The translations under genes were made by a program, and so were the position numbers. A DNA stretch of 64,000 nt from Betaproteobacteria bacterium (GTDB lineage Bacteria; Pseudomonadota; Gammaproteobacteria; Burkholderiales; SG8-39): contig VBCA01000011.1 of the NCBI GenBank assembly GCA_005881575.1, forward strand, positions 1 to 64,000. The letters run 5' to 3'. This document shows positions 43,551-52,992 of this stretch, in pieces. Each line of letters begins with the position of its first letter. Within the stretch, counting starts at the first letter, position 1. A model generated the notes under the pieces. It was given only the letters and a program-made list of their open reading frames with translations, was not told where the DNA came from and ran no database searches.

Positions 43551-44573
43551 TTGCAGCTGCAAACCACCATCGCCGGCAGCCTTCCCAAACCGGCCTGGCT
43601 CGCCGAGCCGAAGAAGCTCTGGGCGCCCTGGCTCCTCGAAGGCGATCTCCTGGAGGAGGGCAAGCGCGACGCCATGCGCCTCCGGCTCGCCGACCAGGAA
43701 GCCGCTGGCATCGACATCGTCACCGACGGCGAGCAGACCCGCAGGCATTTCGTCACCACGTTCATCGAGAGCTTGAAGGGCGTCGATTTCGAGCACAAGC
43801 GCACCGTGCGCATCCGCAATCGCTACGATGCCGACGTCCCGGTGGTGGTGGGGCCGGTGGGACGCGGCAAACCGGTGTTCGTGGAGGACGTCCGCTTTCT
43901 AAGAGGGCAGACGAAGCGTCCGATCAAGCTTTCGCTCCCCGGTCCCATGACGATGGCGGATACTCTCTACGACAACCACTACCGCAGCCGCGAGAAGCTC
44001 GCGCGCGAATTCGCCGCGATCCTCAACCAGGAGGCGCGCGAGCTCGAGCGGGCGGGAGCCGACGTGATCCAGTTCGACGAGCCGGCCTTCAACGTCTACA
44101 TGGACGAAGTCGCCGCCTGGGGCATAGCCACGCTGGAAGCCGCCGCGGCGGGCCTCGGATGCAAGACCGCCGTGCACATCTGCTACGGCTACGGGATCAA
44201 GGCGAACATCGACTGGAAGAAGACCCTCGGTTCCGAATGGCGGCAATACGAGTCCACCTTTCCCCTGCTCGCCCGGTCGAAGATCGACCAGGTTTCCCTG
44301 GAGTGCGCGAATTCGCACGTGCCGCTCGAGTTGCTCGCTCTGCTCAAAGGCAAGGATGTAATGGTCGGCGCGATCGACGTCGCGAACGACGCGGTCGAGA
44401 AGCCCGAGCAGGTCGCCGCGACGATCCGCTCGGCGATGCGATTCGTGCCGCCTGAGAACCTCTATCCGTGCACCAACTGCGGCATGGTGCCGCTCGCGCG
44501 CGACCTCGCGCTCGCCAAGCTGAAGGCGCTCGCCTCGGGGGCGGCGCTCGTGCGCCGGGAACTCGGTGCCTAG
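43551..44573 (+). CDS. MetE-like zinc methyltransferase, paralogue 1
   Basis: A 340-residue protein with only the C-terminal (catalytic) barrel of cobalamin-independent methionine synthase. The full zinc set is visible: His and Cys in VHICYG, Glu in VSLECANSH and Cys in CTNCGMVP. TDGEQTRRHF and SLPGPMTMAD also fit the family. Such stand-alone domains can be methyl- or alkyltransferases with thiol acceptors, including coenzyme-M-type enzymes. It starts at a TTG four bases after LigB. A second copy with its own LigB partner lies at 48852-49994. Confidence 0.85.
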   Translation: MQLQTTIAGSLPKPAWLAEPKKLWAPWLLEGDLLEEGKRDAMRLRLADQEAAGIDIVTDGEQTRRHFVTTFIESLKGVDFEHKRTVRIRNRYDADVPVVVGPVGRGKPVFVEDVRFLRGQTKRPIKLSLPGPMTMADTLYDNHYRSREKLAREFAAILNQEARELERAGADVIQFDEPAFNVYMDEVAAWGIATLEAAAAGLGCKTAVHICYGYGIKANIDWKKTLGSEWRQYESTFPLLARSKIDQVSLECANSHVPLELLALLKGKDVMVGAIDVANDAVEKPEQVAATIRSAMRFVPPENLYPCTNCGMVPLARDLALAKLKALASGAALVRRELGA

Positions 44574-45318
44574 AACGCGCGCCCGAGCGCCGCGGCGCGC
44601 GGTGGCCGGGACGCGGCGCAAGTCCACCTACGTCCTCGTTCACGGCGCCTGGCACGGCGGCTGGTGCTGGAAGAAGGTGGCGCCGGCTCTGCGGGCGGCT
44701 GGTCACGTGGTCTACACGCCCACCCTCACGGGCCTCGGCGAGCGCGCGCATCTTGCAAACCCGGCGATCGATCTCGCCACGCACGTCGCCGACGTCGTCA
44801 ATCTCCTCGAAGCCGAAGAGCTCGACAAGGTCGTCCTGGTCGGGCACAGCTACGGCGGAATGGTCGTCACCGGCGTCGCCGACCGCGCTGCGCCACGCCT
44901 GCGCCGCGTCGTGTATCTGGACGCTTTTCTGCCGGACAACGGAAAATGCCTGCTCGACTATCTGCATCCCGATCGGCGCGCGATCATCAAACAAGGCGAA
45001 ATGGGCGGCTTCGTCGACCCGCTGCCGATGAAAATCTTCGGCGTGACCGATCCGCAGGACGTCGCGTGGGTCACGCGACACGAAATGCACCAGTCGTACC
45101 GCACCTTCGCCCAGCCCGTGCATTTCACCGGGCACGGCGGCGCGAACCTGCCGCGCACTTTCGTTCACTGCACCAACCCGCCCACCGGCTCGTTCGACCA
45201 GTTTGCTGAACGCCTGAGGAACGATCCAGCCTGGAAGTTCTACGAGCTCGCGACGGGGCACGACTGCATGATCACCGACCCGGAGAACGTAATCCGCATC
45301 CTGCTCGAGAACGCCTGA
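44566..45318 (+). CDS. Alpha/beta hydrolase (esterase type)
   Basis: A 250-residue alpha/beta-hydrolase with an oxyanion-loop segment YVLVHGAWHGGWCW, the nucleophile Ser in VGHSYGGMV, an acid, and the catalytic His in TGHDCMI. It resembles EstC and plant methylesterase-type enzymes. The GTG start overlaps the MetE-like stop by eight bases. The N-terminus is Arg-rich (MPRTRARAPRRAVAGTRR), so a later GTG at 44602 is possible. It could process the ring-cleavage product or an ester substrate of the pathway. Confidence 0.85.
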   Translation: MPRTRARAPRRAVAGTRRKSTYVLVHGAWHGGWCWKKVAPALRAAGHVVYTPTLTGLGERAHLANPAIDLATHVADVVNLLEAEELDKVVLVGHSYGGMVVTGVADRAAPRLRRVVYLDAFLPDNGKCLLDYLHPDRRAIIKQGEMGGFVDPLPMKIFGVTDPQDVAWVTRHEMHQSYRTFAQPVHFTGHGGANLPRTFVHCTNPPTGSFDQFAERLRNDPAWKFYELATGHDCMITDPENVIRILLENA

Positions 45319-45334
45319 GCCGCCGCGACAAGAT

Positions 45335-47632
45335 TCAAGTCCTGTTCTTCGTCGCCTCGATCGCGCGCCAGACACGATCCGGCGTATAGGGAAAATCCAG
45401 GTGATGGATACCGAGCGGCCGCAGCGCGTCGATCACTGCGTTCGCGACGGCGGGCACCGCTCCGGTCGTGCCCGCTTCGCCCGCGCCTTTTACGCCGAGC
45501 GGATTGCCCGGCGACGGGATCGAACGGTCATAGAGCCGGATCTCGGGCATGCCGTCGGCGCGCGGCATCTCGTAATCCATGAACGTGCCGGTGAGAAGCT
45601 GGCCCGAGGCCGGGTCGTAGATCGCATGCTCGCCCATGGCTTGCCCGATGCCCTGCGCGATGCCGCCGTGCAGCTGGCCCTCGAGCAGGACGTGATTGAT
45701 GACGCGGCCGCAATCGTCGACCGCGGTATAACGCAGAATTTCCACGACGCCGGTCTCGGGGTCGATCTCGACCTCGGCGACGTGTGCGCCGCTGGGAAAG
45801 GAGCGCGGCAGCGGGATCTCGCCGCGCGAGTCGAGGGCGCTCCCGTATTTCTTCGCGAGTTCCTCCATCGCGACCGAGACGTCGGTGCCTTTCACGCGGA
45901 AACGGCCTTTGCTGAATTCGAGATCGTTCGGCGCGACTTCCAAGTCTTTGGCGGCGAGCTCGGTGCCTTTGCGAACCACCTCGCGCGCCGCAATCACGAG
46001 CGCTCCGCCGTGCGCCATCATCGAGCGCGAGCCGATGGTGCCCTCGCCGACGAGGCGCGGCCCGTCCGGGTCGCTCGCCCGCAGCGTTATGCTTTCCGGA
46101 TCGATGCCGAGCGCTTCGCCCACGACCTCCGGGTACACCGTCTCGTGCCCCTGCCCCGAGGGCCCTGCAAGCACATATAGCAAAGCCTCGCCCGACTCGC
46201 CGAACTTGATCATCGCCTCTTCTTTCGGCGCCCCGCCCGCCCCTGCGGGCTCGATGAATACTCCGCAGCCGATGCCGCGCAGCTTCGCGCGCTTCTTCGA
46301 CTCCGCACGGCGCGGATCGAAGGTCTTCCAATCGGCCTGTTTCACCGCCTCATCCACCAGTCCGTGCGGGTCGCCGCTGTCGTAGACCGAGTGCGGGTGC
46401 GGCGTCTTGTACGGGAAAGCGTCTTTCGGGATGAAATTGCGCCGGCGCAGCTCCAGGCGGTCGATCTTCATCTCGCGGGCGGCCTCCTCCACCAGACGCT
46501 CGGCGAGATAGCACACGTTGGGCCGGCCCGCGCCGCGGTAGGCGGTGGTGGGCGTCGTATTGGTCAGCGCCAGGCGATGCCGGCCGTACATGACCGGGAT
46601 GCGATAGAGATTGATCGCGTGAAGGCCGGGAGGCAGCGTGTTGATGAGCGGACCGGGAGTGGATAGATAGGCGCCCGTGTTTACGATCCACTCGATCCGG
46701 ATCGCGAGGAAACGCCCTTCTGCGTCGAGCGCGAGCTCGCCGATCAGCTTTGCCGCGCGTCCGTGATAGTCGGACAGGAAAGTCTCCGAGCGCGAGGAGG
46801 TCCACTTCACGGGTCTACCGAGCGCCTTCGCCGCAAGCATGGCGACGCAGTACTCCGCGTACGCATCCGAGCGGATCCCGAATCCGCCGCCGACGTCCTG
46901 GGCGTGGACCATGATTCTCTCGGCGGGAATGCCCGTGATGCCGCTCGCGCTTCCCCGCATGAGCGAAAGGCCCTGCGAGCTCACGTACAGATCGTATTGG
47001 TCGGCCGCCGCGTCGTATGCGGCGAGGCAGGCCTTGGGCTCCATCGGGTTGCCGACCATGCGCTTGCTGTCCAGGGCGATGCGCGTGACGTGCGCGGCCT
47101 GCGCAAAGGCCGACTCGGTTCCCGCCTCGTCACCGTACTCGTAGTCGAAGCAGAGATTGCCGGGGATCTCCGGGTAGAGCCGCTCGGCGCCCGGCGCGAG
47201 CGCCGCCTCCGCGTCGACCACCGCGGGAAGATCGCGGTACTCGACCTCTATTTTCTCGGCGGCATCCTGCGCAGCGAGCGCCGTCTTCGCCACCACCAGG
47301 GCGACCTCCTGGCCGACGAAGCGTACGCGCCCGTTGGCGAGTCCGTCGCGGTGCGGAACCTTGATGGTCGCGCCGCCGCGGCCCGGGTAGCGCGCGAGCT
47401 GCGGGGTGGATTTGAAGCCGGCTTTCGCCGTATCGGCGCCCGTGAATACCGCGACCACGCTGGACGACGCCTGCGCAGCCGCGGTGTCGACCGAGACGAT
47501 TTCCGCGTGCGCCCGGTCGGAGCGCAGGAACCAGGCGTAGAGTTGTCCGGGAAGATTCCAGTCGGAAGTATATTTTCCCTGCCCCGTGACCAGCCTCAGA
47601 TCCTCGCGCCGGCCCTTGAAACCCGCACTCAT
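45335..47632 (-). CDS. CoxL/CutL-type molybdopterin subunit (orphan)
   Basis: A 765-residue large subunit of the xanthine-oxidase family. It starts MSAGFKGRREDLRLVTGQGKY, contains RFVGQEVALVVAKTALAAQ, HAQDVGGGFGIRSDAY and TAYRGAGRPNVCYL, and ends with GVKGAGEAGTTGAVPAV, where the catalytic Glu lies. AYRGAGR rather than AYRCSFR argues against a form I CO dehydrogenase. No FAD or iron-sulfur subunit is adjacent. I chose the ATG at 47632 (GGAGG seven bases upstream) over one at 47692. It may work with subunits encoded elsewhere. Confidence 0.9.
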   Translation of the reverse strand: MSAGFKGRREDLRLVTGQGKYTSDWNLPGQLYAWFLRSDRAHAEIVSVDTAAAQASSSVVAVFTGADTAKAGFKSTPQLARYPGRGGATIKVPHRDGLANGRVRFVGQEVALVVAKTALAAQDAAEKIEVEYRDLPAVVDAEAALAPGAERLYPEIPGNLCFDYEYGDEAGTESAFAQAAHVTRIALDSKRMVGNPMEPKACLAAYDAAADQYDLYVSSQGLSLMRGSASGITGIPAERIMVHAQDVGGGFGIRSDAYAEYCVAMLAAKALGRPVKWTSSRSETFLSDYHGRAAKLIGELALDAEGRFLAIRIEWIVNTGAYLSTPGPLINTLPPGLHAINLYRIPVMYGRHRLALTNTTPTTAYRGAGRPNVCYLAERLVEEAAREMKIDRLELRRRNFIPKDAFPYKTPHPHSVYDSGDPHGLVDEAVKQADWKTFDPRRAESKKRAKLRGIGCGVFIEPAGAGGAPKEEAMIKFGESGEALLYVLAGPSGQGHETVYPEVVGEALGIDPESITLRASDPDGPRLVGEGTIGSRSMMAHGGALVIAAREVVRKGTELAAKDLEVAPNDLEFSKGRFRVKGTDVSVAMEELAKKYGSALDSRGEIPLPRSFPSGAHVAEVEIDPETGVVEILRYTAVDDCGRVINHVLLEGQLHGGIAQGIGQAMGEHAIYDPASGQLLTGTFMDYEMPRADGMPEIRLYDRSIPSPGNPLGVKGAGEAGTTGAVPAVANAVIDALRPLGIHHLDFPYTPDRVWRAIEATKNRT

Positions 47633-47724
47633 AGCTCTGCCTCCGGACTGATTCGAAAATGCACCCGAGAGCCGCGGGGCACTGACCCGCAACGGATCGA
47701 TCTCAGGAACTCAAAACCTGACTG

Positions 47725-48774
47725 TCAAGCGACCTGGGCTGGGAAACTACGCGCGACGCCAGGCGTGCACATGGTGACCCGGTTTCGGCCGGCTGCCTTG
47801 GCCTTGTAGAGCGCCACGTCTGCGGCTCGCAACACGGCCTGTCCCGAATCGCCATAGGCGGGAAAGCTCGCAAGCCCTATCGAGACCGTCAGCTTGAGCG
47901 TTCCCTCCCCCGCGAGGATCTGCGCCTGCTCGATGGTCCGGCGCACGGCTTCCGCACGCGAGCGCAACGCCGTCTTTCCCGTCCCGGGAAGGATGATGAC
48001 GAACTCCTCGCCGCCGGCCCGGCAGGCGATGTCTTCCTCGCGCACGCAGGAAGCCAATTCATCCGCGATCCCCCTCAAGGCGCGGTCGCCGACCTCGTGC
48101 CCCAGCGTGTCGTTGACCCTCTTGAAATGATCCACGTCTATCGCCATGACGCCGACCGTTCCCCCGAGGCGACGCGCGCGCAGGACTTCGCGATGCAGGC
48201 CTTCCTCGAGCTGGCGGCGGTTGTACAGGCCGGTGAGCGGGTCTCGCATCGCCTGCAAATTCAGCTCCAGCTGGCACATCACCTGCCGTCCGAGGGTGCG
48301 CAGCATCTCGAGCTGCTTCGGCTGCAGCTGCCTGGGGACGAAATCGATCACGCACAGCGTCCCCAGCCTGTAGCCATGCGGGGTGATCAGAGGCGCCCCG
48401 GCATAGAAGCGCACGCGCGGCGAATCGACTACCAGCGGGTGCTTTGCGAAGCGCGCATCCTCGTTTGCGTCGGGGACGACGAAGAGGTCGCGCTGACGGA
48501 TGGCATGGCCGCAGAAAAAATCGGGATACGGGACCTCGCGAAGATCGACGCCATGCGCCGATTTGAAGAACAGGCGGTTCGTGTCCACCAGGCTCACCAG
48601 CGATACCGGTGTTTCGCAGATGGTCGACGCGAGGCAGGTAAGATCGTCGAAGCGGGACTCGCGGCCGGTTTCGAGCACGCAATAGCTGCGCAGGGCCGAA
48701 AGACGCGCGCTCTCCTCCGCGCCGGAAGTAAGATGACGCGGCTGGGCCGCGGCGCCTGGGCGTTCGACCGTCAT
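47725..48774 (-). CDS. GAF-GGDEF diguanylate cyclase
   Basis: A 349-residue protein that probably makes cyclic di-GMP. The N-terminal GAF domain runs roughly from residue 25 to 160 (SRFDDLTCLASTICETPVSLVSLVD, GHAIRQRDLFVVPDA). The GGDEF domain starts at DPLTGLYNRR; the signature is GGEEF, and an RxxD inhibitory site (REED) lies five residues before it, so product inhibition is expected. No signal or membrane segment is evident. It is 92 bases upstream of the CoxL gene on the same strand. Confidence 0.9.
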   Translation of the reverse strand: MTVERPGAAAQPRHLTSGAEESARLSALRSYCVLETGRESRFDDLTCLASTICETPVSLVSLVDTNRLFFKSAHGVDLREVPYPDFFCGHAIRQRDLFVVPDANEDARFAKHPLVVDSPRVRFYAGAPLITPHGYRLGTLCVIDFVPRQLQPKQLEMLRTLGRQVMCQLELNLQAMRDPLTGLYNRRQLEEGLHREVLRARRLGGTVGVMAIDVDHFKRVNDTLGHEVGDRALRGIADELASCVREEDIACRAGGEEFVIILPGTGKTALRSRAEAVRRTIEQAQILAGEGTLKLTVSIGLASFPAYGDSGQAVLRAADVALYKAKAAGRNRVTMCTPGVARSFPAQVA

Positions 48775-48851
48775 CTGAGACTGGATTCTCGTGATCTCCC
48801 GGGGACGTAAACTTACTACGGGCGAAGCGCCGGGTAAAGCCTTCGAATCCC

Positions 48852-49994
48852 TCATTGTGCGGAACCCCACACTTCGGTCGCCACCTCGACTACTCGCTCC
48901 AGTTTGCGCCGCTGCACTTCTTCCGAGATCGGGTTCCCTCGGAACGTGCTCGCGAAGCCGCACTGGGGGCTGAGGCACAGATTCTCCAGCGGCACGAATT
49001 TCGCCGCTGCTTCGATGCGCCGTTTCAGTGCGTCCTTCGATTCGAGCGCCGGCACTTTGGTGCTCACCAGCCCGAGCACGATTCTCTTGCGCGAATGCCT
49101 CGGGAAAAAACGGAGCGGCTCGAATCCGCCCGAGCGTTCGTCGTCGTATTCGAGGAAGTACGCATCCACGTCGACTCGGTTGAGCAGGACCTCGGCGACC
49201 GGCTCGTAGCCGCCCTGCGCCGCCCACTGGCCCACGGAATTGCCCCGGCACAGATGGATGCCGACCACCATCCCGGCGGGCAGTTTCGCGGTGACCGAAT
49301 TGATCAGATCTGCGAAGCGCCCGGGCATTTCATCCGGGTCGTACCCGTCCCGGCGGAAGATATCGGCGAGTTTCGGGTCGCAGAGAAAGGCGAAGTTCGT
49401 GTCGTCGAGCTGCACATAGCGGCAACCGGCTTCGCCGAGCTGCCTGAGCTCTTCCCGGTAGACTCCGGCGATGTCGGCGTAGAACTCCTGCAGGTCCGGG
49501 TACGCCTCGTAGCTCACCGCCGCGCGGCCGCCGCGCAGCAGCATGGTGGGCGACGGAATCGTCTGCTTGGCGGTGCGCGTCGTGTTCGCTTTCACGAACT
49601 TGAAGTTTTCGACTTCGATCGGCTGCCAGTGGCGCAGCCTGCCGGTGATCGCGAAGGCGCGCGGCGCGAAGGGCTTGCCCTCCTTCGCCTTGTTTTCGTC
49701 GAAACCGCTGACCGTATCCTCGACGGCCAGGCGCCCGGCGGCCTTCGCTCCGTCGAGCTTCTCTAAGAAATCGGCGTGAAACGAGCTGCGCCGGTACTCG
49801 CCGTCGGTGATCGCGTGGAGCCCCACGGATTCCTGAAACCGGATGACGTCGCGGATGCAGCGGTCCTGCAGCTCGCGAAGGGCCGCGGCGCCGACCTGTC
49901 CCTGCAGGGCCTTTTCGTGAGCCGCGCGGAGCTCCGGCACGCGCAGCAGGCTCCCGACCTGGTCGGCGCGGAAAGGCGGGCCGCGCTCGGGCAA
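48852..49994 (-). CDS. MetE-like zinc methyltransferase, paralogue 2
   Basis: A 380-residue MetE-type catalytic barrel. The start FRADQVGSLLRVPELRAAHE is typical of stand-alone MetE-like proteins. The zinc ligands are His and Cys in GIHLCRGNS, Glu in YFLEYDDE and Cys in SPQCGFAS. TDGEYRRSSFHADFL parallels the acceptor-side region in paralogue 1. It lies one base after the LigB-like gene, so the pair is coupled. It may transfer methyl or alkyl groups to a thiol; the substrate is unknown. Confidence 0.86.
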   Translation of the reverse strand: MPERGPPFRADQVGSLLRVPELRAAHEKALQGQVGAAALRELQDRCIRDVIRFQESVGLHAITDGEYRRSSFHADFLEKLDGAKAAGRLAVEDTVSGFDENKAKEGKPFAPRAFAITGRLRHWQPIEVENFKFVKANTTRTAKQTIPSPTMLLRGGRAAVSYEAYPDLQEFYADIAGVYREELRQLGEAGCRYVQLDDTNFAFLCDPKLADIFRRDGYDPDEMPGRFADLINSVTAKLPAGMVVGIHLCRGNSVGQWAAQGGYEPVAEVLLNRVDVDAYFLEYDDERSGGFEPLRFFPRHSRKRIVLGLVSTKVPALESKDALKRRIEAAAKFVPLENLCLSPQCGFASTFRGNPISEEVQRRKLERVVEVATEVWGSAQ

Positions 49995-49995
49995 G

Positions 49996-51003
49996 TCAGC
50001 TCCACCTGGCGAAGGCGAGCCCGATGCCCGTTCCCGCCGGCGTGCGATAGGACGGCGTGTAGGAGATCCAGCTCAAGTCGAGGTCGGCGGCGGCGCTCGC
50101 CACGACGATCCAGTTGCGGATCTCGGAGCTGCCCGCCTTCAGCCGCCGAGGATCGAGTCCGGCGAGGAAATCCAGATCCTTCCTCCGCAATGCCTCGATG
50201 ATCGCGCGGTCCAGATCTTCCTCGACGACGAAATGGCTCAAGCCCCCGGAGGCGACCAGGCCGACGCGCAGCTCCTCGGGATAGCTCTCGATCAGCTCCT
50301 TCAGGGATTTGCCGAGCCGTACGCAGCGTTTCGGCAAAGGCGGGTTGGGCGGATTGTAAGTATTGAGGAAAATCGGAACGACGGGCAGCATCCGCGCACC
50401 GTTGCCCTTGAGGTACCAGCGGTGAACGAAGGAATAGGCGTGCCCCTCGTGCTGGTCGCTGCCGAGCCCCGCGACCGCCGCGACGTCGAACTCGCGCTCG
50501 ATCAGGCCCTCGATGAGCGCGAGCGCAAGAGGCCGGTGGCAGGGATAGTCGATGTCTCCGTCGTCTTCGAAGCGGCGCATCTGCGCGCGGTTGTACCACT
50601 CTTCCGGCCAGCTGAACCGCTTGGCGTTGGCCCGGCCGGCATTGCGGATGCTCTCGCCGTAATAGATGCCGATCGACGGCATGTGCTGGTCCTGGAAAAG
50701 CTCGTGCTGATCGTCGCCGACGATGATGAGAACGTCGAGCTTCGCCGAGGCGATCTCGGACTTGAGGCGTTTCATCGCGTCCTGCACTCCGTTGAAACGT
50801 CCCGTGATCGCCTCGTCGGTGATCAGCTGCGCAATGTCGGGGGGTGCGCCGGCAAGCACGTCGGCATAGGAGCGCGGCCTGCCTTCGCGGTCGTAGTACT
50901 TCATGCGAAGGTCGCTCTGACGAAATCCACCGAGCCAGTCCTGAAGCTCGGCGGCGAGCATGACGCTGTGGGAGGAGCCGAACGCGGCGGCGACGCGCGC
51001 CAT
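49996..51003 (-). CDS. LigB-like extradiol dioxygenase, second copy
   Basis: A 335-residue protein of the LigB fold. The metal-binding His residues are in FGSSHSVM and GDDQHELF, with another conserved His in ASGGLSHFV. It is longer than the LigB at 42710 and has no LigA partner. It starts at the ATG at 51003, two bases after the Bug receptor stop. The Bug, LigB-like and MetE-like genes form a tight operon, which suggests uptake and breakdown of one class of compound. Confidence 0.83.
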   Translation of the reverse strand: MARVAAAFGSSHSVMLAAELQDWLGGFRQSDLRMKYYDREGRPRSYADVLAGAPPDIAQLITDEAITGRFNGVQDAMKRLKSEIASAKLDVLIIVGDDQHELFQDQHMPSIGIYYGESIRNAGRANAKRFSWPEEWYNRAQMRRFEDDGDIDYPCHRPLALALIEGLIEREFDVAAVAGLGSDQHEGHAYSFVHRWYLKGNGARMLPVVPIFLNTYNPPNPPLPKRCVRLGKSLKELIESYPEELRVGLVASGGLSHFVVEEDLDRAIIEALRRKDLDFLAGLDPRRLKAGSSEIRNWIVVASAAADLDLSWISYTPSYRTPAGTGIGLAFARWS

Positions 51004-51005
51004 GG

Positions 51006-51980
51006 TCAGTCGACCTTGGCGCCGGACTGCCTGACGACGCGCGTCCATCGCTCGCGTTCCTGGGCCGCCCACGCGCCGAATTCCTCCGGCGCGCCGCTCT
51101 GCGGCACGAGGCCGAAGGCCTTCATCTTGCCTTGAGTCTCCGGGCGCTCGATCAGCTCGTTCAGCTTCGAATTGAGGAGCGCGACGATTTCCCTGGAGAT
51201 TCCCGCAGGTGCGACTATCCCCGTGCCGGAGGTCGAAGTCACCGCGGGATACCCGCTCTCGGCGAGCGTCGGAATGTCGGGCAAATCCGCGTCGCGGCTC
51301 GCGCCGGTGATCGCCAGGGCGCGCACTTCGCCGCTCTTCACCCGGGTGCGCACCAGATCGAAAAGGACGTCTGCCTGTCCCGCGATCACCGCGGTGAGCG
51401 CCGGCGCTCCGCCCGCATAGGGGACGTTGAGCGCCCGGATCCCGGCTTCCATCCTGAACAGCTCATAGGTGAGGTGCGGCAGCGTTCCGACGCCGGCGGT
51501 GGCGAAGTTGAGCTTGCCCGGATTGCTCTTCGCCCAGGCGACGAGCTCCTGCACGGATCGGTAGGGAACCTTGGGATTCGCCACCAGCAGTTGCGGCGAA
51601 TTGGAGACGAAGCCGATCGGCGCGAACGCCGTCGCGGGATCGTAGGGCATGTTCGTCCCTTGGAGAGCGGGATTGACCGCGAGCACGCTGGTATTCGCGT
51701 AGAGCAGCGTATAGCCGTTGGGCTCGGAACGCGCGACGAACTCGCCCGCCACCAGCCCGCCCGCGCCCACGCGGTTCTCGACCACGAAGCGCTGGCTGAA
51801 GAGCCCCGACAATCCGTCGGCGATGAGCCGGCCCGGGACGTCGGTGGGTCCGCCCGCGGGCGCAGGAACGATGAGGCGGACGGGACGTTGCGGATAGGAC
51901 TGGGCGGTCGCGTCGAGCGCGGCCCACAAGAGCACGGAGATCGCCGCGAGCGCCGCGACCACGGAGCGCCGATTGATCAT
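51006..51980 (-). CDS. Bug-type tripartite tricarboxylate receptor
   Basis: A 324-residue periplasmic receptor. The signal peptide MINRRSVVAALAAISVLLWA ends near ATAQ, followed by SYPQRPVRLIVPAPAGGPTD, VENRVGAGGLVAGE and LNVPYAGGAPAL. I chose the ATG at 51980, which gives a proper signal peptide; upstream ATGs would add a non-signal extension. It starts the minus-strand Bug-LigB-MetE operon and is divergent from another Bug gene 46 bases away. Confidence 0.9.
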   Translation of the reverse strand: MINRRSVVAALAAISVLLWAALDATAQSYPQRPVRLIVPAPAGGPTDVPGRLIADGLSGLFSQRFVVENRVGAGGLVAGEFVARSEPNGYTLLYANTSVLAVNPALQGTNMPYDPATAFAPIGFVSNSPQLLVANPKVPYRSVQELVAWAKSNPGKLNFATAGVGTLPHLTYELFRMEAGIRALNVPYAGGAPALTAVIAGQADVLFDLVRTRVKSGEVRALAITGASRDADLPDIPTLAESGYPAVTSTSGTGIVAPAGISREIVALLNSKLNELIERPETQGKMKAFGLVPQSGAPEEFGAWAAQERERWTRVVRQSGAKVD

Positions 51981-52026
51981 GCCGCATATGATAGCCTGTA
52001 GCCTCGCCATTCCCGCGAGCAGGTTC

Positions 52027-52992
52027 ATGAAGATCGGCTTCGCATCGCTTGCGCTCGCGGCCATGCTGTGCGGCGCGGCGCAGGCCCAGGACTATCCGGC
52101 GAGGCCCGTGCGCCTCGTGGTTCCCTACGCGGCCGGCGGCAATGCCGACATCTTCGGCCGGACTCTCGCCCAGAAGCTCGGCGACGCGCTGAAGCAGCCG
52201 TTCGTCGTCGAGAACCGGGCCGGAGCGAACGGCGGCATCGGCGCGGACTTCGTCGCCAAGTCTGCGCCCGACGGCACCACGCTGCTCGTGACCGCCAACG
52301 GCCCGATCGTCGTCAACCCCGTGCTCTATGCCAGGGTACCCTACGATCCGGTCAGGGATTTCGCGCCCGTCGCCCAATGCACCGTGTACCAGTATGTGTT
52401 GGTGACGCTCGCCGGTTCGCCCATCCAGAGCATCACAGACCTGGTCGACGCCGCGCGCGCGCGCCCCGGGGCCGTCTCCTACGGTTCCACCGGGGTCGGC
52501 GGCGGCAACCACCTCGCCGGAGAGCTATTCGCGCTCGCGACGGGCACCCAGCTCACGCACGTGCCTTACAAGGGCAGCGCGCCGGCGCTCGCCGACCTGC
52601 TCGGCGGCCAGCTCACTTTCATGTTCGATACCGTGATCACATCGGTCCCGCAGATCCGAGCGGGAAAATTGCGCGCCATCGCGGTGTCGAGCGGCAGGCG
52701 CGCCTCGAGCCTGCCTGAAGTGCCGACCCTGCAGGAGGCGGGCATAGCGAATTTCGACATCTCACAGTGGCAGGGCGTGCTCGCCCCTGCGGGCACGCCC
52801 AAGGCGATCGTCGATCGCCTCAACGCCGAGATCGTCAGGGCGATGCGCTCGCCCGACGTGCGCGAGCGCATCGTCACGCAGGGCGGCAACGAAATCGTGA
52901 CCGGCACTCCGGAAGACTTCGCCGCGCTGATCAAGAGCGACCTTCGCATGTACGCCAAGCTGATCAAAGACGCAAGGATTCCGGCGCAATGA
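52027..52992 (+). CDS. Bug-type tripartite tricarboxylate receptor
   Basis: A 321-residue periplasmic receptor with the signal MKIGFASLALAAMLCGAAQAQ and mature start DYPARPVRLVVPYAAGGNAD. Other family features are VENRAGANGGIGADFVAK and HVPYKGSAPALADLLGG. The stop overlaps the dehydrogenase start (ATGA). The pair suggests uptake of a hydroxy-acid that the dehydrogenase then oxidises and decarboxylates. This is inferred from context only. Confidence 0.92.
   Translation: MKIGFASLALAAMLCGAAQAQDYPARPVRLVVPYAAGGNADIFGRTLAQKLGDALKQPFVVENRAGANGGIGADFVAKSAPDGTTLLVTANGPIVVNPVLYARVPYDPVRDFAPVAQCTVYQYVLVTLAGSPIQSITDLVDAARARPGAVSYGSTGVGGGNHLAGELFALATGTQLTHVPYKGSAPALADLLGGQLTFMFDTVITSVPQIRAGKLRAIAVSSGRRASSLPEVPTLQEAGIANFDISQWQGVLAPAGTPKAIVDRLNAEIVRAMRSPDVRERIVTQGGNEIVTGTPEDFAALIKSDLRMYAKLIKDARIPAQ

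Noticed and set aside
45335-47632. Form I carbon monoxide dehydrogenase large subunit
   Set aside because: The active-site loop reads AYRGAGR rather than AYRCSFR, and the partner subunits are missing.
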